Below are positions 37,001 to 43,520 of a stretch of 64,000 bases of DNA, piece by piece. Position 1 is the first letter of the stretch; each line of letters starts with the position of its first letter. Location of the stretch: NCBI RefSeq assembly GCF_050314255.1, contig NZ_JBNPMZ010000012.1, forward strand, positions 1 through 64,000, given 5' to 3'. The notes below the pieces were generated by a model. The model was not told the origin of the DNA. It did no database searches and saw nothing but the letters and a program-made list of their open reading frames with translations. The DNA is from Claveliimonas sp034178805. Lineage in GTDB: Bacteria; Bacillota; Clostridia; Lachnospirales; Lachnospiraceae. A program made the translations under genes and the position numbers.

Positions 37001-39803
37001 TACAGCAAAAGAAACAGTAGCAGGCAAAGCATTGGGACATGACTACAAAGAAGAGTGGAAATGGACCGAAGCAGAAGGTGAAGTTCCACACAAAGCAACA
37101 CTGACCCTTACATGTTCCAGATGTGAAGACAAACAGACAGTTAACGGAGAAGTGAAGTTAACCAGTCAGAAAGCAGTAACCTGTACAGAAGATGGAGAAG
37201 ACGTATACACAGCAACCGCAGTATATGGTGAAAAAGAGTATACAAATACTCACAAGGATACTTATAAAGCAACAGGTCATACTTATGCAGATGATGTAGA
37301 GCATGCAGTATGGACATGGTCACCAGATCATAAGGAAGCAAGCCTTGTTCTGACATGTACAACATGTGGAATCGCAACAGAAGCAATCAAAGCAGAAGTT
37401 AAGGAAAAATCAACAGATGCAACCTGTACAGAAGCAGGAACGACAGTTTACAAAGCAACAGCTGAATATGAAGGAAAGACATATACAGCTCAAGAAACAG
37501 TAACAGGCGAAGCATTAGGACATGACTACAAAGAAGAGTGGAAATGGACTGAAGCAGAAGGTGAAGTTCCACACAAAGCAACACTGACCCTTACATGTTC
37601 AAGGTGTGAAGACAAACAGACAGTTGACGGAGAAGTGAAGTTAACCAGTCAGAAAGCAGTAACCTGTACAGAAGATGGAGAAGACGTATACACAGCAACC
37701 GCAACCTATGACGGAAAAGAGTATACAGATACCCATAAAGATACTTATAAGGCAACAGGCCACACATACGCAGACGATGCAGAACATGCAGTATGGACAT
37801 GGTCAGAAGATCATAAGGAAGCAAGTCTTGTTCTGACATGTACAACATGTGGAACCGCAACAGAAGCAATCAAAGCAGAAGTTGAGGAAAAATCAACAGA
37901 TGCAACCTGTACAGAAGCAGGAACAACAACTTACAAAGCAACAGCTGAATATGAAGGAAAGACATATACAGCTGAAGAAAAAGTAACAGGCGAAGCATTA
38001 GGACATGATTATAAGACAGAGTGGAAGTGGAGTGAAGCAGAAGGTGAAGTTCCACACAAAGCAACACTGACTCTTACATGTTCAAGATGTGAAGACAAAC
38101 AGAAACTTGACGGAGAAGTGAAGTTAACCAGTCAGAAAGCAGTAACCTGTACAGAAGATGGAGAAGACGTATACACAGCAACCGTAACCTATGACGGAAA
38201 AGAGTATACAGATACCCATAAAGATACTTATAAGGCAACAGGTCACACATATGCAGACGATGCAGAACATGCAGTATGGACATGGTCTGAAGCTACCGAA
38301 GAAAGTGAAACAGCTTATGTAGCAAGCTTAGTTCTGAAGTGTACAACATGCGGAACTCCAACAGAGGCTATCACTGCAAAGGTAACAGAAGAATCAACAG
38401 ATGCAACCTGTACAGAGGCAGGAACAACAGTTTATACTGCTAAGGCAACTCATGAAGATAAAGAGTATACTTCTACCAAGACGGTAACAGGAGAAGCATT
38501 AGGTCATAATTATAAGTCTGAATGGAAGTGGACTAAGGTTGAGGGCGAAGATGGTAAGACATCTTATACAGCTGATCTGACCCTGACATGTGACAGATGT
38601 GATTCTGTTGTAACAGATCTTAAACCGGTTGTAACAGTTAAGAGTGATGTTGCAGCAACCTGTACAGAGGATGGAGAGACCGTATACGCAGCAACTGCAG
38701 AGTATGAAGGAAAAACATACAATAGCGAGAAAACTGTAGTCAACAAAGCTACTGGCCATAAGTTTGGCGAGTGGGAAGTTGAGATTGAGCCGACAGAGTC
38801 CAGTGAGGGACTTGAGGTAAGAACCTGTGAAGTATGTGGAGCACGTGAAGAGAGATCAATTGGAAAAGAATCCAGTGTAAGTGTACTCTACAAGACACAT
38901 ATCCAGACATACGGAACAGAGAAAGAGTGGAAATCCAACGGAGAACTCAGCGGAACATCCGGAGAAGCTAAGAGACTGGAGTCTATCAGAATTAAGTTAG
39001 ATAACAATGGTGTTTATGAAGGTGGTATTGAGTACAGTACTCACGTTCAGAGAGAAGGATGGCAGGATTGGAAAGAAAACGGTGCCATGAGCGGAAGCGA
39101 AGGAAGCGGACTGAGACTGGAAGCAATCAAAATCAGACTGACAGGAGATCTTGCTAAACACTACGATGTATACTATGCAGTACATTCTCAGACATATGGT
39201 TGGCTTAACTGGGCTAAGAATGGAGAGATTGCCGGAACTGCAGGACAGGGCAAGAGACTGGAAGCAATTAAGATCATTCTGGTTGCCAAAGGTGGAGATG
39301 CACCGGAGAAGATTGGTACAGAAGATCGCTGCTACGTTCATTACTATGTAGGATACAGAACCCATGTACAGACTTATGGATGGCAGGATTATGTATATGA
39401 CGGAACAATGAGCGGAACATCCGGAGAAAGCAAGAGACTGGAAGCAATCAACATTAAGCTGATGAATCAGGAATACGATGGAGATATCGAGTACCAGACT
39501 CATGTGCAGACATATGGATGGGAAACCACATGGAGCAAGAATGGCGCTTTAAGTGGAACATCTGGAGAGGCTAAGAGACTGGAAGCAATCAGAATCAGAC
39601 TGACGGATGAGATGGCAGAGAAGTATGATGTATACTATCGTGTACATGCGCAGTATTACGGATGGCTTGGCTGGGCAAAGAATGGCGAAGAAGCCGGAAC
39701 TGCAGGATTCGGAAAGCGTCTGGAAGGTATTGAAATCGTACTGGTAGAAAAGGGAGGAAAAGCTCCTGGAACTACAGAAGGTGCTTTTATCAGTAATAAT
39801 TAA
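31020..39803 (+). CDS. Giant secreted transglutaminase-like / Cys-repeat / ChW-repeat protein
   Basis: 2927 aa, start behind AAAGGAAGGAAG. Signal peptide at 1-28 (basic MKKRMKK, hydrophobic core, VYA cleavage), then an acidic Thr/Glu-rich stretch. The transglutaminase-like core has Cys462 (GTGVCAGYSKAF), His546 (EVHFWNAV) and Asp561 (WYYVDPCY). Two EF-hand-like loops (DTDGDGKQDD near 268, DADGNKKLD near 507) may bind calcium. About residues 1190-2615 are 17 tandem Cys-rich units of about 80 aa. Residues about 2620-2917 are six ChW repeats (clostridial hydrophobic W, e.g. THVQTYGWQDY...GTSGESKRLEAI). No LPxTG or C-terminal membrane helix is seen, so attachment would be by ChW repeats or not at all. 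The role is inferred as a cell-surface or matrix protein. Confidence 0.85.
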   Translation: MKKRMKKLASLCLSVSMVFSMFSVPVYASPADNEASEQTETVESTVTEDNAEASNQEVEEAQPQTTTVVETFGTYTVNAADLDVSDVTPYSVSVEGEVAVDESNPITTTIEEELGDIKVLNKDGESVALTEEQIQQILYVWGQYQDQCKANANLLGVQQPFFLSYNDNKDGLGVLGEMLVLAGKSVDDVRSGNYSFDDLMGMIQNFLYADKFGVEFYGEAIAAKRDEAIKEVEKSGAKTMAQKLLVLNDWIAHQATFDMAYIMKGDTDGDGKQDDPLMVAQDPQEHKYHDTIYDEMYKLYEQQIRQQFRDKIAEGIKDAVYNQALEQANAAHDDIYAQVYQGLLDSGMEDNEETKAIAEEQTQAQIKKIAEDAVNDVVENGMPQTDDNGNPITDEEGNQVRVPFETVIDYQMDQPLDDLGGMSPNQAIPIYAQQAAEGLTQGILGAWEGNHIGILAEGTGVCAGYSKAFSYILQYMSPEYYGVNGAETDMSDSANWKTPEELYYTTDADGNKKLDIEKDYIVDMVRITFDAETSMFGESAPFGEVHFWNAVKVDGTWYYVDPCYADIYVECMNRDRVEIDGTMNHMYFLFSDSTARELYDGNMKEIATLYKDAAKNTSYEDSWFARISSNAYSDGRNFYYLYDSTDQLSMMREFNNMNQDNMDSGDWEALMAGSDPDYKIVYHPISDTDKTGGADSDFTTLINFNPKDDDDNTLSAQVYDPASGKMVDNELLTDLFAKYKEECNIYPSIMLTAAMYDGKVYFNLSNCILSYDLSSGNVSIVKEYDKVSGTRDNTNPFGGMAFTTCSEGQGEFTFTNRPIAAMTIKEDGKMYVSVATNLGFISGKETVNDISSYGYEYEESNYNPNYSNYTQDSDYSEAELEEMGFSKEVNDNDEFMWSAVFVDTINMSGMCTNHSYESVTETFCGRDGYTENRCTTCGAVEDGSRVINEGTAHEHHYVHFEEQYYTKNDSGNWNTGDCYVCTVCGFSIEEPTEPKQNQQESDEEFEERKAEYEKEKEIYDHAVETAGHTYEADEANVSWAEDNTTATVTGNIHCAVCENKKLDVLGANQYDPKAKENAANAVLSATLENPVELTVDEESKTVSGTCDTGLTISCTATGTTEDGKKIVAKKTETTEAGRHDYVAEFTWKDAEEEDAEIPYTATADIKCSACGDSAKGLEATVVLDEESSVAATCEEAGKSVYKATATYTKAEGEEPYTFEDSKVDEVKATGHDYAGEITWVEKTDEAGNGTGEWDATAVFTCKNNSEHKFEGDAVEVKVEKDTTEATCDKAGKVVYTATALVKGDEGKDIEPVTDTKEVEIPALVHKYECEFEWSDNKDYTADATAVFTCANGCGTKYEKDDVEVVITKVEEESKAATCTEDGQNVYTATATVKGEAGKGIEAVTSEKHAVTIPATGHTYADDAEHAVWTWSEDHKTASLLLTCTVCGTETEAIKAEVEEKTTDATCTEAGTTVYTATAKHEGTTYTAKETVAGKALGHDYKEEWKWTEAEGEVPHKATLTLTCSRCEDKQTVDGDVKLTSQKAATCTEDGEDVYTATATYEGKEYTDTHKDTYKATGHDYAGKITWVEKTDEAGNGTGEWDATAVFTCKNNSEHKFEGDAVEVKVEKDTTEATCDKAGKVVYTATATVKENEKLKVTDTKEVVLPALGHKYECEFEWSDNKDYTADATAVFTCTNGCGTKYEKDDVEVVVTKVEEESKAATCTEDGQNVYTATATVKGEAGKGIEAVTSEKHAVTIPATGHTYADDAEHAEWTWSEDHKTASLVLTCTVCGTATEAIKAEVEEKSTDATCTEAGTTVYKATAEYEGKTYTAEEKVTGQALGHDYKEEWKWTKVEGEDGKTSYTASLTLTCNRCDSVVTDLKPEVTVKSDVAATCTEDGETVYVARAEYEGQKYNSEKTIVNKATGHTYADDAEHAVWTWSEDHKEASLVLTCTTCGTKTEAIDAKVTTETTDATCTEAGTTVYTATAKHEGTTYTAKETVAGKALGHDYKEEWKWTEAEGEVPHKATLTLTCSRCEDKQTVNGEVKLTSQKAVTCTEDGEDVYTATAVYGEKEYTNTHKDTYKATGHTYADDVEHAVWTWSPDHKEASLVLTCTTCGIATEAIKAEVKEKSTDATCTEAGTTVYKATAEYEGKTYTAQETVTGEALGHDYKEEWKWTEAEGEVPHKATLTLTCSRCEDKQTVDGEVKLTSQKAVTCTEDGEDVYTATATYDGKEYTDTHKDTYKATGHTYADDAEHAVWTWSEDHKEASLVLTCTTCGTATEAIKAEVEEKSTDATCTEAGTTTYKATAEYEGKTYTAEEKVTGEALGHDYKTEWKWSEAEGEVPHKATLTLTCSRCEDKQKLDGEVKLTSQKAVTCTEDGEDVYTATVTYDGKEYTDTHKDTYKATGHTYADDAEHAVWTWSEATEESETAYVASLVLKCTTCGTPTEAITAKVTEESTDATCTEAGTTVYTAKATHEDKEYTSTKTVTGEALGHNYKSEWKWTKVEGEDGKTSYTADLTLTCDRCDSVVTDLKPVVTVKSDVAATCTEDGETVYAATAEYEGKTYNSEKTVVNKATGHKFGEWEVEIEPTESSEGLEVRTCEVCGAREERSIGKESSVSVLYKTHIQTYGTEKEWKSNGELSGTSGEAKRLESIRIKLDNNGVYEGGIEYSTHVQREGWQDWKENGAMSGSEGSGLRLEAIKIRLTGDLAKHYDVYYAVHSQTYGWLNWAKNGEIAGTAGQGKRLEAIKIILVAKGGDAPEKIGTEDRCYVHYYVGYRTHVQTYGWQDYVYDGTMSGTSGESKRLEAINIKLMNQEYDGDIEYQTHVQTYGWETTWSKNGALSGTSGEAKRLEAIRIRLTDEMAEKYDVYYRVHAQYYGWLGWAKNGEEAGTAGFGKRLEGIEIVLVEKGGKAPGTTEGAFISNN
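34587..38865 (+). repeat. Tandem Cys-rich repeat array inside the giant gene
   Basis: Seventeen units of about 240-270 bp. Each protein unit begins ATCTEDG or ATCTEAG (some VTC/ATCDKAG), has a VYxATA strand, a GH(T/D)Y turn and a CxxC (LTCTTCG or LTCSRCE) near its end, so three Cys per unit. Units alternate between an A form (GHTYADDAEHA...WTWSEDH) and a B form (GHDYKEEWKWTEAEGEVPHKA), giving a higher-order period near 480 bp. Blocks of about 1 kb are repeated near-identically (compare 34703 onward with 35745 onward). Confidence 0.9.
38880..39770 (+). repeat. Six ChW repeats (copy 1)
   Basis: Six units of about 45-50 codons, each with H-Q, a GW-W core, NG, SG/AG-T-G and RLEAI. The DNA is near-identical to 41523-42415 in the next gene. 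Confidence 0.85.
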
Positions 39804-39811
39804 AAAAAGAG

Positions 39812-39843
39812 ATAGGTTGTGCAAAAGCACAACCTATTTTTTT
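39812..39843 (+). terminator. Terminator after the giant gene
   Basis: ATAGGTTGTGC, an AAAA loop, GCACAACCTAT and seven T's. Confidence 0.93.
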
Positions 39844-39937
39844 GTGTAATAAAGTAAAACTTGATAAAGCCGGTATAACTATGTATGATAATGGTGTAAC
39901 ATGTGAATATATGGTAAAAATACGGGAGTAAAAAGAG

Positions 39938-42454
39938 ATGAGAGCAACAGTAAAGAGGATATTGGCTATTATTCTGATTCTTACGATGGTTCAATTTCCG
40001 GGCATTAGAGTTGAGGCAGAGGAAATCATAGACAATCAGAATACGGGGCGCATTGAAGAGACATTTATTAATCCTTTATATGATGATGTCATAAGTGAAG
40101 AGGATCTGGTTAGTGCCGATGAATCTTCGTTTATCGAGGCGTATGCTGAAGAAGAGTATTCCTCTTCCATAGAGGAATGTGCTGCTCAGCTCCGGGAAGG
40201 AATGAAACAAAGAATAGAAAGCATTAAGGTCTATTATCAGGTTCCTGAATATGAGGGAGGATATGCGAAACAATTATTGGATCTGGCAATGATGCATACA
40301 GGAAATCCGAGTGAAGGAGATTACATAAAATGGCAGTACGGGGGCTGTAAAGCAAGTACAAGTTATTTTACAGACGATACTGGTATGTGTTGTATGACAA
40401 TAACATTTACATGTACTTATTATACTACTGGGGAACAAGAATCTGTTCTGGATGAAAGAATAAATGAAGTGCTTGCAGAACTAAATGTGTATGAAGCAGA
40501 TGACTATGAGAAGGTGCGGGCAATATATGATTATGTCTGTACTCATGTAGAATATGATTATGAAAATGACGATGATTATAAACTAAAATATACAGCCTAT
40601 GCGGCTTTGATAAATGGAAAAGCAGTCTGTCAGGGATATGCATTATTATTTTATAGGATGACATTAGAACTTGGTGTTGATAATCGATTGATTCCGGGAA
40701 CAGGTAATAATGGAGCGCATGGATGGAATATTGTAAAACTTGGAAAGTATTATTACAATGCCGATACTACATGGGATTGTAATAAGGAAGAATATCAGTA
40801 CTTTTTGAAATGTGATGAAAATTTTAGAAATCATACACGTGATAAAGAATATTCTACGGAAGAATTTTATAGTGTTTACCCGATGGCAGGAAAGGATTAT
40901 AAACGCGCGGAAAAAATAGAATTAGATCGATCATCCTGTGAAATAAATATTGGTGAAAGTTTTCAGTTGACGGCTGTTTGTGATCCGGCTCCGGAAAGTC
41001 AGAGTGAGATTGAGTGGAGGAGTGACAATGAAGAAGTTGCGGCTGTTGACGAGAATGGAATTGTGACTGGAAATTCAAAAGGAACAGCTGTTATTACAGC
41101 TTGTTATGGCGACAAAGAGGCAAAGTGCAATGTGAATGTCAAAAATATATGTCCTTCAACCGAACATGATTATAAAGCAGAGTGGGACTGGACTGAAGCA
41201 GAAGGTGAAGTACCATATAAAGCAATACTGACGCTTACATGCTCTAAATGTGAAGATAGACAGACAGTTGTCGGAGAAGTTAAGTTAGAAAGTAAGAAAG
41301 AAGTAACCTGTACGGAAGATGGAGAGAATATATATTCAGCAACCGCAGAGTATGGAGAAAAAGCATACAATAGTGAGAAAACTGTAGTCAACAAAGCAAC
41401 CGGTCATAAGTTTGGCGAGTGGGAAGTTAAGATTGAGCCAACAGAGTCTAAAGAAGGACTCGAGATAAGAACCTGTGAAGTATGTAAAGCGCAGGAAGAG
41501 CGTACAATTGGAAAAAAATCTAATGTAAGCGTACTCTACAAGACACACATCCAGACTTATGGAACAGAGCCAGAGTGGAAATCTAACGGAGAACTCAGTG
41601 GAACATCCGGAGAAGGTAAGAGACTGGAGTCTATCAGAATTAAATTAGATAACAATGGTGTTTACGAAGGTGGTATTGAGTATAGTACTCATGTACAGAG
41701 AGAAGGATGGCAGGATTGGAAAGAAAACGGTGCCATGAGCGGAACCGAAGGAAGTGGATTGAGATTGGAAGCAATCAAGATCAGACTGACCGGAGATCTT
41801 GCTGAACACTATGATGTATACTATGCAGTACATGCGCAGTATTACGGATGGCTTAACTGGGCTAAGAATGGCGAGGTTGCCGGAACAGCAGGACAGAGCA
41901 AGAGACTGGAAGCAATTAAGATCATTCTGGTTGCCAAAGGTGGAGATGCACCGGAGAAGATCGGTACAGAAGATCGCTGCTACGTTCATTATTATGTAGG
42001 ATACAGAACCCATGTACAGACTTATGGGTGGCAGGATTATGTATATGACGGAGCAATGAGCGGAACATCCGGAGAAAGCAAGAGACTGGAAGCAATCAAC
42101 ATTAAGCTGATGAATCAGGAATACGATGGAGATATCGAGTACCAGACTCATGTACAGACCTATGGATGGGAACCGAAATGGAGCAAGAATGGTGCTTTAA
42201 GCGGAACATCCGGAGAAGGTAAGAGACTAGAAGCAATCAGAATCAGACTGACGGATGAGATGGCAGAGAAGTATGATGTATACTATCGTGTACATGCGCA
42301 GTATTACGGATGGCTTGGCTGGGCAAAGAATGGCGAAGAGGCCGGAACTGCAGGATTCGGAAAGCGTCTGGAAGGTATTGAAATCGTACTGGTAGAGAAA
42401 GATGGAAAGGCACCAGAGAATTCTGGTGAAAAGAAAGCATTTATTTCTCAATAA
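39938..42454 (+). CDS. Secreted transglutaminase-like / Big2 / ChW-repeat protein (paralogue)
   Basis: 838 aa. Signal peptide at about 1-27 (MRATVKRILAIILILTMVQF...VEA). Transglutaminase-like core with Cys231 (KAVCQGYALLF), His261 (NGAHGWNIV) and Asp276 (YYNADTTWD). A bacterial Ig-like Big2 domain at about 325-405 (ELDRSSCEINIGESFQLTA, VDENGIVTGNSKGTAVITA). One Cys-rich B-type unit and one terminal unit follow at about 408-525, then six ChW repeats at 528-825. It is a smaller paralogue of the upstream protein, sharing the last about 430 residues closely. The two genes are 134 bp apart with a terminator between. Enzymatic cross-linking versus protease-like activity cannot be told from sequence. 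Confidence 0.85.
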   Translation: MRATVKRILAIILILTMVQFPGIRVEAEEIIDNQNTGRIEETFINPLYDDVISEEDLVSADESSFIEAYAEEEYSSSIEECAAQLREGMKQRIESIKVYYQVPEYEGGYAKQLLDLAMMHTGNPSEGDYIKWQYGGCKASTSYFTDDTGMCCMTITFTCTYYTTGEQESVLDERINEVLAELNVYEADDYEKVRAIYDYVCTHVEYDYENDDDYKLKYTAYAALINGKAVCQGYALLFYRMTLELGVDNRLIPGTGNNGAHGWNIVKLGKYYYNADTTWDCNKEEYQYFLKCDENFRNHTRDKEYSTEEFYSVYPMAGKDYKRAEKIELDRSSCEINIGESFQLTAVCDPAPESQSEIEWRSDNEEVAAVDENGIVTGNSKGTAVITACYGDKEAKCNVNVKNICPSTEHDYKAEWDWTEAEGEVPYKAILTLTCSKCEDRQTVVGEVKLESKKEVTCTEDGENIYSATAEYGEKAYNSEKTVVNKATGHKFGEWEVKIEPTESKEGLEIRTCEVCKAQEERTIGKKSNVSVLYKTHIQTYGTEPEWKSNGELSGTSGEGKRLESIRIKLDNNGVYEGGIEYSTHVQREGWQDWKENGAMSGTEGSGLRLEAIKIRLTGDLAEHYDVYYAVHAQYYGWLNWAKNGEVAGTAGQSKRLEAIKIILVAKGGDAPEKIGTEDRCYVHYYVGYRTHVQTYGWQDYVYDGAMSGTSGESKRLEAINIKLMNQEYDGDIEYQTHVQTYGWEPKWSKNGALSGTSGEGKRLEAIRIRLTDEMAEKYDVYYRVHAQYYGWLGWAKNGEEAGTAGFGKRLEGIEIVLVEKDGKAPENSGEKKAFISQ

Positions 42455-42466
42455 ACATAGAAAACG

Positions 42467-42495
42467 GGGTCTGATCAATTCAGACCCTTGATTTT
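42467..42495 (+). terminator. Terminator after the ChW paralogue
   Basis: GGGTCTG, a 7-nt loop, CAGACCC, then TTGATTTTTC. Confidence 0.85.
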
Positions 42496-42546
42496 TCTTT
42501 CTGTAAATGGTAGAATAATAAAGCTAAAGAGCAGATAATTGATAAT

Positions 42547-42609
42547 GTCCTGTTAGTTTAACGGATAAAACAAGCGCCTCCTAAGGTTGCGTTACAACGG
42601 CCACCTCAA
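42547..42609 (+). pseudogene. tRNA-Arg(CCT)-like remnant
   Basis: The first about 40 nt (GTCCTGTTAGTTTAACGGAT, then AAAACAAGCGCCTCCTAAGG) read like the 5' half of a tRNA-Arg with a CCT anticodon. The 3' half does not pair: the anticodon stem is broken after the loop and the acceptor 3' strand and T-arm are absent. It lies about 60 bp upstream of an intact tRNA-Arg(CCT). Confidence 0.5.
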
Positions 42610-42627
42610 AAAAAACTAAATAAGGGA

Positions 42628-42656
42628 TTGCAGTTCGACTTTGATCGGGCTATAAT
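42628..42656 (+). promoter_or_regulatory. Promoter of tRNA-Arg
   Basis: TTGCAG (42628-42633), a 17-bp spacer and TATAAT (42651-42656), 14 nt before the tRNA. Confidence 0.7.
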
Positions 42657-42670
42657 CATATATCAGACAC

Positions 42671-42747
42671 GTCCATATAGCTCAGCTGGATAGAGCACAC
42701 GCCTCCTAAGCGTGGGGTCGGAGGTTCAAATCCTCTTATGGACGCCA
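42671..42747 (+). tRNA. tRNA-Arg (anticodon CCT)
   Basis: 77 nt with encoded CCA. The acceptor stem is GTCCATA / TATGGAC, the anticodon stem CACGC / GCGTG encloses CTCCTAA, and the T-arm is GAGGTTCAAATCCTC. It is the last chromosomal feature before foreign-looking conjugative genes, so its 3' end is the probable integration site of the ICE. Confidence 0.95.
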
Positions 42748-42756
42748 GTGAACAAC

Positions 42757-42792
42757 GCCGAAAGCCTTTGTTTTCAAGGGTTTTCGGCTTTT
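42757..42792 (+). terminator. Terminator after tRNA-Arg
   Basis: GCCGAAA and CCTT pair with AAGG and TTTCGGC, followed by TTTTC. Confidence 0.8.
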
Positions 42793-42908
42793 CTTATATA
42801 AAAAGCTACGAAAAAGCTCTTTCACTGTATGAGATAAAATTCTACTCCAAAATTTGATTTTTGACAACCCCTCCAGAATCGAACGGTTGTTATAAGACAA
42901 AATCGCCA

Positions 42909-42999
42909 GCTAATTTTTAGCAGAAAACGGGCTGTTCTTGCTAATGAAAATGCCCTTCCTGCTAATCAGCCCCAAAATCGTGCCAAAAATCCAGCTAAT
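42909..42999 (+). repeat. Four GCTAAT direct repeats near the ICE left end
   Basis: GCTAAT occurs at 42909, 42940, 42961 and 42994 in the same orientation within about 90 bp of otherwise gene-free DNA beside the presumed attachment site. They could be arm-type recombinase/excisionase sites or initiator iterons, but the motif is short. Confidence 0.3.
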
Positions 43000-43066
43000 C
43001 AAAAAAGGCGGATGTTTTGAATACCATGCAGTTATAGCAGATAAAATTAAATATCGTTATGTACAT

Positions 43067-43115
43067 AGAGCGTCTATTTGCCCCGCATTGGGGATGGATA
43101 GGCGCTCTTTTTTTA
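43067..43115 (+). terminator. Hairpin terminator or attenuator upstream of ICE genes
   Basis: AGAGCG...CGCTCT with inner CTAT/ATAG and CCCC/GGGG pairs, followed by seven T's, 45 nt before the first ICE gene. The 42793-43159 spacer otherwise holds only the GCTAAT repeats. Confidence 0.75.
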
Positions 43116-43159
43116 TGCCCAAACCCATGGGCAAATACAAGAGATTGGAGGTGTTTTAT

Positions 43160-43384
43160 TTGAGCAAGCCTGTTTATACCGCAGACAAGCCGAGCGACTG
43201 TCATTACTGCTACTTCTGGACGAATGGCAGAAAGGGCTGCCGTCTGGGTAGAAATAATTGCTACTACTTAATCTCTTTGCCGCCGAAACCCAAGTCGGAA
43301 TGTGATGGCTGTCCCTATGGGCGAGATCACCCGTGCATTGGTTGGTGTACGAAGAAGGTTATGCGTGAAGTGGGGCTTCGTTGA
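43160..43384 (+). CDS. Small Cys-rich ICE protein
   Basis: 74 aa from a TTG start at 43160, chosen because TTGGAGGTG lies 7 nt upstream; a longer frame from 42938 would run through the terminator. Nine cysteines in pairs (DCHYC, GCRLGRNNC, CDGCPYGRDHPC, WC) suggest zinc binding. Unknown function; similar small proteins open the transfer regions of related elements. Confidence 0.6.
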   Translation: MSKPVYTADKPSDCHYCYFWTNGRKGCRLGRNNCYYLISLPPKPKSECDGCPYGRDHPCIGWCTKKVMREVGLR

Positions 43385-43385
43385 T

Positions 43386-43520
43386 ATGGATGTGTATGAA
43401 CAGGAATACCGCTTCTACTATTTTGCCCGATGTCCTTACGAAAAGACGGATACGACTTTCCGCAGCATTCCGCTGACAACAGAAAGTTTTCCGCAGAAAG
43501 AAGGTGGTGAAGCCGTGTGA
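43386..43520 (+). CDS. Small ICE protein
   Basis: 44 aa, MDVYEQEYRFYYFARCPYEK..., start at ATG 43386 just after the previous stop. Its stop overlaps the GTG start of the initiator gene. A longer in-frame start at 43302 would overlap the Cys-rich gene. Function unknown. Confidence 0.5.
   Translation: MDVYEQEYRFYYFARCPYEKTDTTFRSIPLTTESFPQKEGGEAV

Noticed and set aside
34266..38759. Many long minus-strand open frames, rich in Cys, Leu and Phe
   Set aside because: They are opposite-strand shadows of the repetitive giant gene, repeat with the same period, lack ribosome sites and look like no known protein.
34587..38865. Regular repeats that could suggest a CRISPR array
   Set aside because: Units are about 240 bp, coding, in frame with a signal-peptide protein, and have no short repeat-spacer pattern.
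42547..42609. Functional second tRNA-Arg
   Set aside because: The 3' half does not form an anticodon 3' strand, T-arm or acceptor strand.
42938..43159. N-terminal extension of the small Cys-rich ICE gene from ATG 42938
   Set aside because: It would translate through a strong terminator hairpin, while a ribosome site sits correctly before TTG 43160.
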